This document shows positions 24,859-33,965 of a stretch of 64,000 nucleotides of DNA, in pieces. Source of the stretch: Streptomyces leeuwenhoekii. GTDB taxonomy: Bacteria > Actinomycetota > Actinomycetes > Streptomycetales > Streptomycetaceae. The stretch is from positions 7,640,001 through 7,704,000 of the forward strand of contig NZ_LN831790.1 of NCBI RefSeq assembly GCF_001013905.1, given 5' to 3'. The first letter of the stretch is position 1; each line of letters starts with the position of its first letter. The notes under the pieces are model-generated. The model was given only the letters and a program-made list of their open reading frames with translations, did not search any database and was not told where the DNA came from. The translations under genes were made by a program, and so were the position numbers.

Positions 24859-26331
24859 TCACTTCCGTGCGGCGACCCTGATCGTCTCCAGCCCCGGATC
24901 GCTCGGGTCGGGGAGGTACATGCCGGCGTCCAGGCCGCTGCGCAGGTACCGCAGCACCGGCTCGGTCAGCCGCTCGCCGGGCAGCACCGCCGGGATCCCC
25001 GGCGGGTACGGCGTGATCATCTCCGCCGCGACCCGGCCGGCCGCACGGCTCAGCGGCACGTCCTCGGTGGGCCCGAAGAACGCGTCCCGGGGCAGCCGCG
25101 CCTGCTCCATCCGCAGCTCGGACGGTGACGGCACCGCCACCCGGGGAGCGGGAGCCGTCCCGGGGGCCGCCCGGGAGAGGTCCTTCAGCGCCGCGAGGAG
25201 TTCCCCGGCGGTCGCCCGGTCGTCGCCGAGGGTGATCTGCGTGCCGATGCGCCGGTGGTCCGTCAGGTGGGCGATCAGGTTCCGGTGCTCGCGCAGCCAG
25301 TCGGCCGCCTGGAACCCCGTGATGCCCAGCCCGTCAAGGTCGATGACGACGGGCAGCGGGTCGAAGTCGTCGGCCCGTCCCGGCCCGCAGTAGTCGTCAC
25401 GGCCGTCGACGTGCAGACCGTCGATCTCCTCGACGGCCGCCCGGACCTCGGCCGCGAGGTCCAGCGTGGCCCCCATGATCTCCCGGCCGCGCAGGGCCAT
25501 CTGCCGGCGCCAGCCGTCCAGCCCGGCGAAGATCAGCGCCGACGGACTCGTGGTGCCGAGCAGGTCGGCCCGCATGCCCAGCAGCTTCGGCGGCACCAGC
25601 TCGCCGCGCAGATGGAAGACGGAGCCCTGCTCCAGCCCGCTGCCCATCTTGTGGATGCTGGTGACGCAGATGTCGGCACCGGCGTCCATCGCCCAGGACG
25701 GCAGATCCGGGTGGAAGGGCAGATGCGCGCCCCACGCCTCGTCGACGAGCAGCGGCAGCGAGCGCCGGTGACAGACCTCGGCGACGGCCCGCAGGTCCGC
25801 GCAGGCTCCGTACGGCGTCGGGCTGGTGATCAGGGCGCCCTTGGCGTCCGGGTGGGCGGCGAACGCCGCGTCGAATTCCTCCGCGGAGGGCGGATGGGCC
25901 AGATGCCGCTCGGGGTCCCACCTCGGCTCCACCCACACCGGCTCGATGCCGGACAGGATCAGACCCGACACCACCGACTTGTGGGCATCCCTTCCGACCA
26001 GCAGCTTCTCGTGCGGTCCGGCGACCGCCAGCATCGCCGCCTTCACCGACAGAGAGCTTCCGCAGGTCGAGAAGAACGTGTGGTCGGCGTGGACCGCGTC
26101 GGCCATCAGATCCTGCGCGCGCTGCAGCACCCGGTTGCGGGTGAGCCGGTCGTCCAGCCCGCCGGTCGCCAGGACGTCGCCGAGGAAGACGGCGTCACCG
26201 AGCACCTCGCGCACCGCGGGATCGGCGCCGCGCGCCTGCTTGTGCCCCGGGGGCGTGAACGACAACCGCCCCTCGCGGCGGTAGTCGGCGAGGGCTTCCA
26301 GGACCGGTGCGCGGGTGTGATCGGCTGCCAT
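24859..26331 (-). CDS. Orn/Lys/Arg decarboxylase, fold-type I PLP enzyme
   Basis: A 490-residue decarboxylase of the Orn/Lys/Arg class I family. It contains FFSTCGSSLSVKAAMLAVAGPHEKLLVGRDAHKS. The PLP Lys is in SIHKMGSGLEQGS and the cofactor Asp in LPLLVDEAWGAHLPF. The C-terminal domain ends TEPVLRYLRSGLDAGMYLPDPSD. It decarboxylates lysine, ornithine or arginine to polyamines. Start ATG 26331 (MAADHTRAPV) with AGGGA 11 bp upstream; a GTG at 26352 adds seven residues. It follows two hairpins that separate it from the upstream small gene. Confidence 0.92.
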   Translation of the reverse strand: MAADHTRAPVLEALADYRREGRLSFTPPGHKQARGADPAVREVLGDAVFLGDVLATGGLDDRLTRNRVLQRAQDLMADAVHADHTFFSTCGSSLSVKAAMLAVAGPHEKLLVGRDAHKSVVSGLILSGIEPVWVEPRWDPERHLAHPPSAEEFDAAFAAHPDAKGALITSPTPYGACADLRAVAEVCHRRSLPLLVDEAWGAHLPFHPDLPSWAMDAGADICVTSIHKMGSGLEQGSVFHLRGELVPPKLLGMRADLLGTTSPSALIFAGLDGWRRQMALRGREIMGATLDLAAEVRAAVEEIDGLHVDGRDDYCGPGRADDFDPLPVVIDLDGLGITGFQAADWLREHRNLIAHLTDHRRIGTQITLGDDRATAGELLAALKDLSRAAPGTAPAPRVAVPSPSELRMEQARLPRDAFFGPTEDVPLSRAAGRVAAEMITPYPPGIPAVLPGERLTEPVLRYLRSGLDAGMYLPDPSDPGLETIRVAARK

Positions 26332-26380
26332 GCCGGTGCGGATTCCCTGCACCGGCCGCCGCCAATCGGCTTATGGCCCG

Positions 26381-26421
26381 GACGGCGGCACGGCGCCGCC
26401 CGCCCGCGCCGTGCCGCCGTC
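26381..26421. terminator. 16 bp perfect hairpin
   Basis: Arms 26381-26396 and 26406-26421 are perfect inverted complements with a 9 base loop. It lies upstream of the decarboxylase gene in the minus direction. Confidence 0.7.
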
Positions 26422-26454
26422 CGGCACCGCTCTCCGTCCGTCACCGCCCGCCGA

Positions 26455-26484
26455 CGCGAGCGCGCCCCTGGAGGCGCGCTCGCG
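26455..26484 (-). terminator. Hairpin after the 73-residue gene
   Basis: A 12 bp stem (CGCGAGCGCGCC with GGCGCGCTCGCG) immediately after the stop of the 73-residue minus-strand gene. Confidence 0.7.
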
Positions 26485-26491
26485 CCCGGGG

Positions 26492-26713
26492 TCAGCCGTC
26501 GCCCGCGTGCCGCCCGGGTGTCAGGACCTCGTCCAGCACCCGGAGGACCGTCTCGTAGGCCACCGTCCGGACGGCCGCCTCACGGGCCGCCTCCGGGTCG
26601 GAGGACCTCAGCTCGTCGTGTCGCGCCCGCCACGTCCGCTCCTCCTGGGCCGCGCAGGCCCGCGCGCGTTGCATACGCCGCATCAGTTCGTCGGAATCCA
26701 CCACATCGGTCAT
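26492..26713 (-). CDS. Small hypothetical protein, 73 aa
   Basis: Not recognised. A short, charged, mostly helical protein (SDELMRRMQRARACAAQEE ... RHDELRSSDPEAAREAA), probably a coiled coil, with two Ala-rich helices. Start ATG at 26713 with GGAAGGAC immediately upstream. It has its own terminator. It may be a genuine small regulatory or structural protein; no homologue can be named. Confidence 0.6.
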   Translation of the reverse strand: MTDVVDSDELMRRMQRARACAAQEERTWRARHDELRSSDPEAAREAAVRTVAYETVLRVLDEVLTPGRHAGDG

Positions 26714-26802
26714 GTCCTTCCGCGTACCCCGGCAAGGCCCCGAGATGGCCTGCTCCATGCGGGCGCCCGAAGGTTTGGGGCCGCGAGGAGGGGTCAGCCG
26801 GA

Positions 26803-26881
26803 AAGCAGGACCCGCCGCGACCGGGCGGCACACGATGAACCGAAGCAGGACCCGCCGCGACCGGACGGACACGGTGAACCG
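26803..26881 (+). repeat. Two tandem 39-40 bp repeats
   Basis: Copy 1 26803-26842 and copy 2 26843-26881 share the core AAGCAGGACCCGCCGCGACC and end in TGAACCG, differing at a handful of positions. A partial third unit (AAG) follows. It lies 100 bp ahead of the RsbW-like gene at 26981. Confidence 0.8.
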
Positions 26882-26980
26882 AAGGCCCGGGTCTGTGACC
26901 CCCGCCGGCCGCACGCCCGGCCGACCGCCCCGGACGCGGCCCGATCCGGCTTCTTTTCCCGCCGACCAGGGAGCTGACGG

Positions 26981-27424
26981 ATGTGTGAGAGGCAGACGAC
27001 CCAACCCGCCGTCGAACGGTACGGCACGGACCGGGCCCGGCAGCCCCGGCCGGGCAAACCCGCGGAGGCGCGCCGGGCCGTGGAACGCGCCGTCACCGAA
27101 CGCTGCCGCGCCACCCGGACCCCCTGCGACGCGGACGCCCTGTCGGACGCCGTGCTCGTCGCCTCCGAACTCACCACCAACGCGATCTTGCACGGCGGCG
27201 GCCTCACCGACTTCCGGGTCGACGTGGAGGGGCCGGACATACGCCTGTCGGTGAGCGACCGCAGCGCCGAGCTGCCGGTGGTCAGGGAGCCGGTCGACCC
27301 CCAGGGACGCCGGCGGGTGGGCGGCCGGGGCTGGCCGATCGTCTGCCGCCTGGCGCGTGACGTGCGGGTGTCCGACCTGCCCTCCGGCGGCAAGCGCATC
27401 ACCGTGGTGGTTCCGCTGACGTAG
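26981..27424 (+). CDS. RsbW-like ATP-binding anti-sigma factor
   Basis: A 147-residue HATPase_c_2 kinase with the N-box ASELTTNAILHGGGLTDF, the Asp loop SVSDRSAELP and the G2 loop GGRGWPIVCRLARDV. It is immediately upstream of the sigma-B-type gene at 27633 (208 bp gap), on the same strand, so it is the best candidate cognate anti-sigma factor. It would bind the sigma factor and phosphorylate an RsbV-type antagonist. The N-terminus is Arg/Pro-rich. Two tandem 39-40 bp repeats occur upstream. Confidence 0.87.
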   Translation: MCERQTTQPAVERYGTDRARQPRPGKPAEARRAVERAVTERCRATRTPCDADALSDAVLVASELTTNAILHGGGLTDFRVDVEGPDIRLSVSDRSAELPVVREPVDPQGRRRVGGRGWPIVCRLARDVRVSDLPSGGKRITVVVPLT

Positions 27425-27632
27425 AACCCGTCCCGAGCGCTTCCTGGGTGCTTTTGCGAAAAGCGGAGTTTGTTCCACCGGGGGGAGGGCAGACGCAATT
27501 TCGTGCTTCGGACCGGAGGCGCAGCAGCGGGAGCGGTGTGGCTGCCCCGGGCCCTCCAGGCATCACGGACAGCCCTTTGCCCACCGTCTCCCGCGGAAAG
27601 TCCCTGAGACCACCGTTCAGGAGCGAATCCGC

Positions 27633-28499
27633 ATGCTCATCGATACGCCGACCAGCCGTCCCGGTACGCCCGAGCCCGAGTCCACGACCACCCCCGCCCG
27701 TCGACGGCACGACGACGCCCCCGACACCGCCGCCCTCTTCGCGAAGCTCGCGACCCTGGAGGACGGGCCCGAGCGCGACGCCGTCCGCGACGAACTCGTC
27801 ACGGCCTGGCTGCCCATGGCGCACCGGATCGCCGGACGCTTCCGCGACCGCGGGGAGTCCGTCGAGGACCTGAGGCAGGTGGCGGCGCTGGGGCTTGTGA
27901 AGGCCATCGACCGCTTCGATCCGGAGCGGGGGGCCTTCGAGAGCTACGCCGTCCCCACCATCACCGGTGAGGTCAAGCGCCACTTCCGGGACCGGATGTG
28001 GGCCCTTCGGGTGCCCCGCCGGGTGCAGGAACTGCGCAACAAGGTGCGCGTGGCGCGCCGTGAACTCACCCAGAACCCGGGCAGCCCGGAACCCTCGGTG
28101 GCGGACATCGCCGCCCACACGGGGCTGACGGAAGAAGAGGTCAGCGCCGGAATGGAGGCGCTGGAGAGCTTCAGCACGCTGTCGCTGGACGCCGAACTGT
28201 CGGCCGGCGACGACGGCTACAGCCTCGCCGACACCCTCGGCGCGGCGGACTCCTCGTACGACGTCGTGATCGACCGCGAGTCCGCCAAGGAGGGCCTGCG
28301 CCGCCTGCCCGAAAGGGAGCGGGCCATCCTGTACATGCGTTTCTTCGAGGACATGACCCAGAGCCGCATAGCGGACCGGCTGGGCATCTCCCAGATGCAC
28401 GTCTCCCGCCTCATCAGCCGAAGCTGCGCCCGGGTGCGGGACGAGGCCCTGGGACAGCGGCCCGGCCGCAGGCCCACGGACGGGCGGCCGACCGCCTGA
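27633..28499 (+). CDS. SigB/SigF/SigG-family RNA polymerase sigma factor
   Basis: A 288-residue group 3 sigma factor. It has an unstructured Pro/Thr-rich N-terminus (about 1-35), region 2 (DLRQVAALGLVKAIDRFDPE and SYAVPTITGEVKRHFRD), region 3 (EPSVADIAAHTGLTEEEV) and region 4 with RIADRLGISQMHVSRLI. It should control GNNT/GGGTA promoters such as those marked in this window and be inhibited by the RsbW-like protein encoded just upstream. Gene order recalls the S. coelicolor anti-sigma/SigM pair, which is unverified. ATG at 27633 with AGGAGC. A strong hairpin follows. Confidence 0.93.
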   Translation: MLIDTPTSRPGTPEPESTTTPARRRHDDAPDTAALFAKLATLEDGPERDAVRDELVTAWLPMAHRIAGRFRDRGESVEDLRQVAALGLVKAIDRFDPERGAFESYAVPTITGEVKRHFRDRMWALRVPRRVQELRNKVRVARRELTQNPGSPEPSVADIAAHTGLTEEEVSAGMEALESFSTLSLDAELSAGDDGYSLADTLGAADSSYDVVIDRESAKEGLRRLPERERAILYMRFFEDMTQSRIADRLGISQMHVSRLISRSCARVRDEALGQRPGRRPTDGRPTA

Positions 28500-28510
28500 A
28501 GGAAGACACC

Positions 28511-28563
28511 CGGCCCGTCCCGGGACGGCCCGCCCCCGCGGCGGGCCGTCCCGGGACGGGCCG
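28511..28563 (+). terminator. 24 bp perfect hairpin after the sigma-factor gene
   Basis: Arms 28511-28534 and 28540-28563 pair perfectly with a five base loop. Each arm also contains the self-complementary CCGTCCCGGGACGG, so alternative folds are possible. Confidence 0.85.
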
Positions 28564-28902
28564 CACCTGTGCCGTGACGGGGGGAGAGGGCCGAGGGGGC
28601 CCGGCCGGGGGCCACGTCCGCACGCCCGGATGGCGATGCCGTACGCCCGGAGCGGCGATTTCCGTACGCCCGGGGCGGCGACGACGGCCGTGCCGCGACG
28701 GGACACCTGGCCCTGGCTGCCCCGGACCGCCTGAGGAAGCCGTTTCGTCCGCTCTGCCCACGCGCCATGACGGACCCGGCCGGCCCGCGCGTGACCGGCG
28801 CCCGGACGCGGGACCCGCGCGGCATCCGGACCGTGAGCCTCCGGGTGTGTGCGGTACGAGCGGGGGCATCCGGATTTCCGTGCCCGGGAGGGGAGGAGCG
28901 AG
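28564..28902. other. Long leader of the DUF1206 gene
   Basis: 339 bp after the sigma terminator and before the DUF1206 gene. It contains the triple repeat at 28618-28684. No coding frame with a convincing RBS is seen before 28903. A GCAT/GGGTGT pair with 17 bp spacing near 28829 is off-consensus. Confidence 0.5.
28618..28684 (+). repeat. Three tandem 21-23 bp repeats
   Basis: Copies begin at 28618, 28639 and 28662 with the shared pattern CCGyACGCCCGG-n-GGCGA. The second and third are closest. They lie over 200 bp upstream of the DUF1206 gene and may bind a regulator. Confidence 0.7.
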
Positions 28903-29757
28903 ATGAAGACGTGGACGCCGGTACGGACCGGCCGCAGCAGGGCCCGACAGGCGGCGAACGGCTCGGTCGCGGAGGGGGCCGCGCGGGCGGGACTCGCGGC
29001 CCGCGGAGTGATCTACCTGCTGGTCGGCATGCTGGCCCTGCAGATCGCCTTCGGCCAGGGGAAGCGGCAGGCCGACCGCGGCGGCGCCCTGGCCGAGCTG
29101 GCCGACCGGCCCTTCGGCGCCGTACTGCTGTGGGCGCTGGGCATCGGCCTGGTGGGCATGGCGCTGTGGCGGCTGTCCGAGGCGCTTTTCGGCGCCGTGG
29201 GACCCAACGGCCGCAAGGCGAAGAAGCGGCTGGCGTCCGCGGCCCGCTGCGTCTTCTACACCTTCGTCGCCTACTCCGTCCTGGCGTTCGCCGCGAACCC
29301 CGGCGGCGGGACGGGCGGCGGCGCGGGCGGCGGGTCCAGCGACCGGCAGTCCCGCGACGTCACCGCCAGGGTGCTGGAGGTGCCCGCCGGGCAGTGGGCC
29401 GTGGGCGCGGCCGGGGCGGCGATCGTCATCGCGGGCGTGGTGATCGGCGTGCAGGCGCTGCGCCGCAGCTACCACCGCAAGCTGAAGCTGGGCGAGCTGA
29501 GCCCCCGGGCTCGGCGGCTGGTGGACGTCACGGGCGTCGGCGGCGGGGTGGCGCGCGGGTTGGTGTTCGCCGCGGCCGGCGTCTTCGCCGTACGCGCCGC
29601 GGTCGACTACCAGCCCGACGAGGCCAAGGGCCTGGACGACACCCTGCGCTCCTTCGCCGGCACCCCCCTCGGTCCCTGGCTGCTGGTGTGCGTCGCGCTG
29701 GGCCTGGTCCTGTTCGGGGTGTTCTCCTTCGCGCTGGCCCGCTGGCGTCGCGTCTGA
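28903..29757 (+). CDS. DUF1206 membrane protein
   Basis: A 284-residue protein containing three DUF1206 units of two TM helices each (about residues 28-100, 115-175 and 205-280). Repeated motifs include AARGVIYLLVGMLALQIAFG, ARCVFYTFVAYSVLAFA and ARGLVFAAAGVFAVRAA. The function is unknown; it may be a small ion or metabolite channel. The ATG at 28903 has GGGAGGGGAGGAG ahead. An upstream ATG in the same frame has no RBS. The next gene begins 28 bp after its stop and is probably cotranscribed. Confidence 0.9.
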   Translation: MKTWTPVRTGRSRARQAANGSVAEGAARAGLAARGVIYLLVGMLALQIAFGQGKRQADRGGALAELADRPFGAVLLWALGIGLVGMALWRLSEALFGAVGPNGRKAKKRLASAARCVFYTFVAYSVLAFAANPGGGTGGGAGGGSSDRQSRDVTARVLEVPAGQWAVGAAGAAIVIAGVVIGVQALRRSYHRKLKLGELSPRARRLVDVTGVGGGVARGLVFAAAGVFAVRAAVDYQPDEAKGLDDTLRSFAGTPLGPWLLVCVALGLVLFGVFSFALARWRRV

Positions 29758-29785
29758 CCCGCGGGCCGCGGGGAACCCGGTACGG

Positions 29786-30217
29786 ATGAACGAACACGAG
29801 ATTCCGCCGGACGGCCGTCCCGTGGACGTCTACCTCGACCTTCTGCGCATCCGGATGGACACCGAGGACTACCGGCTGCTGCTCAGCGTCGTGGAGCCGG
29901 TCCTGCGGGCCATCGACGAGCAGCAGCTCCCCACGATCGACTTCTCCCTGGACGGGACCGAGGCCGACGAGCTGCCCCAGGAGATCCGCGAGGAAGCCGC
30001 CCTGGTCATCGCCACCGCCGTCACCGGCCGCCTCGACAACGAGGTGGTCGAGATCACCACCGAGGAGACCGGTCCGATCCGGGTCGTCACCGACGCGGCC
30101 ACCGCCTCCGATCCCGCCCGCCTCGACGAGATCGCCGACTTCCTCCGGGACCGTCACCGCCAGAACGAGGAGCTGCGCGGCATAGCGGAGGCCAGCGGCC
30201 TGCCCACCGACTTCTGA
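29786..30217 (+). CDS. Hypothetical acidic protein, 143 aa
   Basis: Not recognised. A soluble acidic protein with VDVYLDLLRIRMDTEDYRLLL (helix), VVEPVLRAIDEQQLPTIDFSL, EIREEAALVIATAVTGRLDN and VVEITTEETGPIRVVTD, suggesting an alpha/beta fold. It is downstream of the DUF1206 gene on the same strand with a 28 bp gap and is likely its operon partner. It converges with the FUSC gene. Confidence 0.7.
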   Translation: MNEHEIPPDGRPVDVYLDLLRIRMDTEDYRLLLSVVEPVLRAIDEQQLPTIDFSLDGTEADELPQEIREEAALVIATAVTGRLDNEVVEITTEETGPIRVVTDAATASDPARLDEIADFLRDRHRQNEELRGIAEASGLPTDF

Positions 30218-30244
30218 GCCCCCCGCCCGGCCGACCGCCCGTTC

Positions 30245-32488
30245 CTACCGCTGGGGCGCCGCCACCGGCACGCCCAGCGGCCGGGCCAGACCCACCACCG
30301 CCTCGTCCAGGCGCTCCAGATGCCGCAGCACCCGGCCGGTGATGCGACCGTAGCGCGGTGTCCCGTCGGTGCCCGGCTCCAGCAGCGAGGCGATGCTCGG
30401 ACCCGTCTCGACCGCCGCGTCGGCGTGCTCGTCCGCCAGGTGCGCGGCGATCGCGCCGATGTTGCGCACGGTCCGCCGTACGGCCCCGCGCAGCCGGGGG
30501 TCGGCCGCGATCGAGGGATGGGCCGGCAGCAGCTCCGCGGTCGCGGCCAGCGAACGCGCGTGATAGGCGCAGGTCTCCAGCAGCGCCACCACATAGCGGG
30601 CGGTGTCCCGACGGGCCCGCAGCGGCGTCACCGGATGGGTGAGCGGCTGCGTCGCGGCGCGCAGGTCGCCCAGCGCCTGGTCCAGGTCCCGGGCCCGGTC
30701 CAGCAGGTCGGCCGCGGGGCCGCCGCTGAGCTGGTCGACGGCTTCCTCGGTGACCTCGGTGAGCCGCTGCAGCACCGTGCCCAGCAGCTCGTTCGTCCGG
30801 CGGTCGGTGTGGATGGGCAGCACCAGCGCCGCCGCGACCACCCCGCAGGCCGCGCCCAGCGCCGTCTCCTCCACCCGCAGCAGCAGCACCGAGGCGCTGT
30901 AGGTGTGCAGCAGCGTGTAGAGCAGCCCCAGCATCGCCGTGACGAAGAACGACATCAGGGTGTACGACAGCGGCGCCGTGTAGAACATCGCGAAGATGAA
31001 GACCAGCACCAGCCCGAACGCCGTCCAGGTGTGCTGACCGACCAGACCGGCCAGCACGATGCCGGCCACCACCCCGAACACGGTCCCGAGCAGCCGGCGG
31101 TAGCCCTTGACCAGGATCTCGCCGGTGGAGGCGGTGTTCAGGAAGACGATCCAGCAGGTCAGCACCGCCCAGTACCAGCGCTGCGTGGACAGCATCTCGC
31201 CACCCGCGATGGCCAGCGACGAGCCGACCGCGACCTGCACCGCCGCCCGCGTGGTGGGCCGCCGCAGGCCGGTGGGCTCCTGGGGCGTCTCCTTCTCGCC
31301 GGCGTCGATGGCGGCGTCCTCGGCGTCCAGCTCCTCGCGGGAGCGGGCCGTCGCCGGGCTGTCGTCGGACTCGTCCTGCGGCCCGTCCAGGGCGATCCGC
31401 AGGCCCAGGACCGCCCGGGCGGTCTCGCCGATCCCGCGGAAGACGTCCTGGACGACGGGGGCGGCGGGCGGCAGGTTCTCCTCGTCGCGGTAGCCGAGGA
31501 GCCGGTTGCGCACATGGGCCAGCGCCGTCCCCGTGTGCTCGGAGGCGGGCCGCAGGACCAGTGCCCGCAGGGCCTCGAGATCGCGCCGCAGCGTCGCCGT
31601 GGCCTCGTCCGGTGCCGAGGCGCGGCGCATCGAGGGGGCCGGAGCGCCCGGCAGGTGCAGGGTCAGGGTGTCCGCCCGCTCGGCGCTGCGCGCGGTCAGC
31701 AGCAGCAGTCCGAGCCGCTCCGCCGCGATCTCGGCGTCCGCGACCCGGCGCTGCACCAGACGCGCCACCGACTCGTCGGGCGTCCCCTCCTCCAGCCGGG
31801 ACTGGATCATCAGGGCCGTCTCGTGCAGCCGCGCGGTCCCGGCGCGCAGGCCCTCCAGGACCTTGTCGATCTCGTCCGGTCCGGCGTCCAGCAACTCGAG
31901 CTGAGCCGAGAGCAACTGGGCCAGCCGGGCACGGAACGCCTGCCGCAGCCGCTGCAGGACACCCGCGGGCGTCGCGGGCACGACGGCGAACCGCACCACG
32001 GCGCTGCACCCGAACGCCACGGCGATGGCGACCCACACCTCCGGCAGCGCCGAGACCGTGGCACCGACGAACAGGGAGAGGAAGTAGATCTGGAAGCCGA
32101 TCAGGCCGAGCGCGGTACCGCGGTCGCCGAACCGGCGGGCGTAGACGGCACAGAAGATCAGGACGACGAAGAAGACGTCACCGACGACGACCCGCGCGTT
32201 GAGCACCGCGCCCAGCGCCACCGAGGCGAGCGCCACCGGCAGGCCGAGCGCGAGCGTGACGGCCTGCGCGGCGGGCTGCTTCTCGCGGATGGCGAAGGTC
32301 GCCACCATCGCGGCCATGGCCCCCGCCACCAGATGGGTGACGTCGGACCCCAGCAGGGCGAGGACCGCCAGCGCCAGAGCGATGGCGCCCACCGTCCGCA
32401 GACCGGCCGTCAGCCGCAGCAGCCCCGGGTCGGACGCGGCGACGCGATCCCGCAGACGTGTCCGACCCGAGCGTCCCGCTGCCCTCAC
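30245..32488 (-). CDS. FUSC family membrane transporter
   Basis: A 747-residue FUSC/aromatic acid exporter-like protein. It has two blocks of about six TM helices (residues about 25-165 and 405-540), separated by and followed with cytosolic helical domains. GRTLGTVFGVVAGIVLAGLV-like segments are evident, as is the second-block start TRAAVQVAVGSSLAIAGGEML. This family includes PET/AaeB-like exporters of aromatic acids; the substrate is unknown. The GTG start at 32488 is not strongly supported by an RBS. Confidence 0.88.
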   Translation of the reverse strand: MRAAGRSGRTRLRDRVAASDPGLLRLTAGLRTVGAIALALAVLALLGSDVTHLVAGAMAAMVATFAIREKQPAAQAVTLALGLPVALASVALGAVLNARVVVGDVFFVVLIFCAVYARRFGDRGTALGLIGFQIYFLSLFVGATVSALPEVWVAIAVAFGCSAVVRFAVVPATPAGVLQRLRQAFRARLAQLLSAQLELLDAGPDEIDKVLEGLRAGTARLHETALMIQSRLEEGTPDESVARLVQRRVADAEIAAERLGLLLLTARSAERADTLTLHLPGAPAPSMRRASAPDEATATLRRDLEALRALVLRPASEHTGTALAHVRNRLLGYRDEENLPPAAPVVQDVFRGIGETARAVLGLRIALDGPQDESDDSPATARSREELDAEDAAIDAGEKETPQEPTGLRRPTTRAAVQVAVGSSLAIAGGEMLSTQRWYWAVLTCWIVFLNTASTGEILVKGYRRLLGTVFGVVAGIVLAGLVGQHTWTAFGLVLVFIFAMFYTAPLSYTLMSFFVTAMLGLLYTLLHTYSASVLLLRVEETALGAACGVVAAALVLPIHTDRRTNELLGTVLQRLTEVTEEAVDQLSGGPAADLLDRARDLDQALGDLRAATQPLTHPVTPLRARRDTARYVVALLETCAYHARSLAATAELLPAHPSIAADPRLRGAVRRTVRNIGAIAAHLADEHADAAVETGPSIASLLEPGTDGTPRYGRITGRVLRHLERLDEAVVGLARPLGVPVAAPQR

Positions 32489-32588
32489 GCCGCCGTACTC
32501 TCTCCCGTTTCAACGCGTCTCACACGCGGGCCGTCTCAAGATCCTTCTTTCCAGCATCGCATGCCGTCGGCGGCGGCCCGCGGCCGGG

Positions 32589-33965
32589 TCAGGACTCGAT
32601 CCGGCCCGTGCCCTCCACATGCGCCCGCACCTCTTCCGGCGTCATATAGGCGTCCGTGTACTCGAAGTCCTTCAGCTTGGCGGGCTTGCGGGCCTGGAAG
32701 CCGGTGCGCACGAAATCGTCCCCGGCCACCGCGTTGAGCAGCCAGTTCGTCATCACACGGGCCTTGGCGACATTGGTGCGCAGCGCCGACCAGTGGTACC
32801 CGCGAGCGACGGCCTGGGCGGGCACGCCCCGCAGCTCCACGCCGAGCGGCTTGGAGACCGCGTCCTTGCCGCCCAGGTCGACGACGAGACCGAGATCCTT
32901 GTGCACGTACGGCCGCATCGGCTGGTTGCGCAAGGTGGCGACGATGTTCTCGGCGACATGCCGGCCCTGCCGCATCGCGTGCTGCGCGGTCGGCGGGCAG
33001 ACCGCGCCGTCCTGGCCCTTGGCGAGGTCCGGCACGGCGGCGGAGTCGCCGAGCGCGAACACCCCGTCGTGGTTGGGCAGACACATCTCCGCGGTGACCG
33101 CCAGCCGCCCCTTGACCGTCTCCGCGCCCAGCGTGGCGATCAGCGGGCTGGCGACCACACCGGCGGTCCAGATCAGCGTGCGCGTGGGCACCACCCGGCC
33201 GTCGGTGAAGGTGACCTCCGTCGGGCCCGCCTTCTCGATGGAGACACCCAGTGAGACCTCGATGCCGCGCCGGCGCAGGATCTCCTGGGCGCTGCGCCCG
33301 AGCTTCTCGCCCAGCTCCGGCATGAGCTTGGGCGCGATGTCGATCAGATGCCACTTGATCAGGCCCGGGTCCAGCCGCGGGTACCGCTTGACGGCGGCGT
33401 GCGTCAGACGCTGCAGGCACGCCGCGGTCTCCGTACCGGCGTAACCGCCGCCGACCACCACGAACTGCAGCCGGGACGCCCGCTCGGCCGGGTCCTGGCT
33501 GGCGTCGGCCAGATCGAGCTGGGAGATGACGTGGTCGCGGATGTACGCGGCCTCCGCGAGGGTCTTCATGCCGAACGCGTTGTCGGTGAGACCAGGGATG
33601 TCGAAGGTCCGGGTGACGCTGCCGGGGGCCAGCACGATGTAGTCGTACGGCTCGTCGACGATCTGGTCGGTGATGGTGCGGATGACGCAGACCTTGGCCT
33701 TCAGGTCCACACCGATGGCACCGCCCGGGATGATCCGGGTGCGGTACTTCTGGCTGCGGCGCAGGGACAGGGCGATCGACTGGGGTGTGAGCACCCCGGA
33801 AGCGACCTGGGGCAGCAGCGGCAGATAGAGCTGGTAGGCGAACGGCGTCACCAGCGTCACATCGGCCTCGTGGGGGGAGAGCTTCCTCTCCAGGCGGCGG
33901 ACGCACTCCACACCGGCGAAACCTGCGCCAACCACCAGGATCCTGGGTCGTGTCACGGTGTTCAT
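32589..33965 (-). CDS. Type II NADH dehydrogenase-like flavoprotein
   Basis: A 458-residue NAD(P)/FAD-dependent oxidoreductase. The N-terminal FAD motif is RILVVGAGFAGVECVRRLERKL, a second Rossmann motif is FVVVGGGYAGTETAACL (about 175), and VFALGDSAAVPD is the FAD-contacting motif. This is the NDH-2/Ndh group that moves electrons from NADH to quinone without proton pumping. The ATG at 33965 (MNTVTRPRILV) has AGAAAGGG immediately upstream; an upstream ATG lacks a good RBS. Monocistronic. Confidence 0.92.
   Translation of the reverse strand: MNTVTRPRILVVGAGFAGVECVRRLERKLSPHEADVTLVTPFAYQLYLPLLPQVASGVLTPQSIALSLRRSQKYRTRIIPGGAIGVDLKAKVCVIRTITDQIVDEPYDYIVLAPGSVTRTFDIPGLTDNAFGMKTLAEAAYIRDHVISQLDLADASQDPAERASRLQFVVVGGGYAGTETAACLQRLTHAAVKRYPRLDPGLIKWHLIDIAPKLMPELGEKLGRSAQEILRRRGIEVSLGVSIEKAGPTEVTFTDGRVVPTRTLIWTAGVVASPLIATLGAETVKGRLAVTAEMCLPNHDGVFALGDSAAVPDLAKGQDGAVCPPTAQHAMRQGRHVAENIVATLRNQPMRPYVHKDLGLVVDLGGKDAVSKPLGVELRGVPAQAVARGYHWSALRTNVAKARVMTNWLLNAVAGDDFVRTGFQARKPAKLKDFEYTDAYMTPEEVRAHVEGTGRIES

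Noticed and set aside
28829-28857. GCAT/GGGTGT pair as a sigma-B promoter for the DUF1206 gene
   Set aside because: Spacing is 17 bp and the -10 reads GGGTGT, both outside the consensus.
28574-28900. Possible coding frames in the leader of the DUF1206 gene
   Set aside because: Pro/Arg/Gly-rich products, no RBS, and the region consists of repeats and a terminator.
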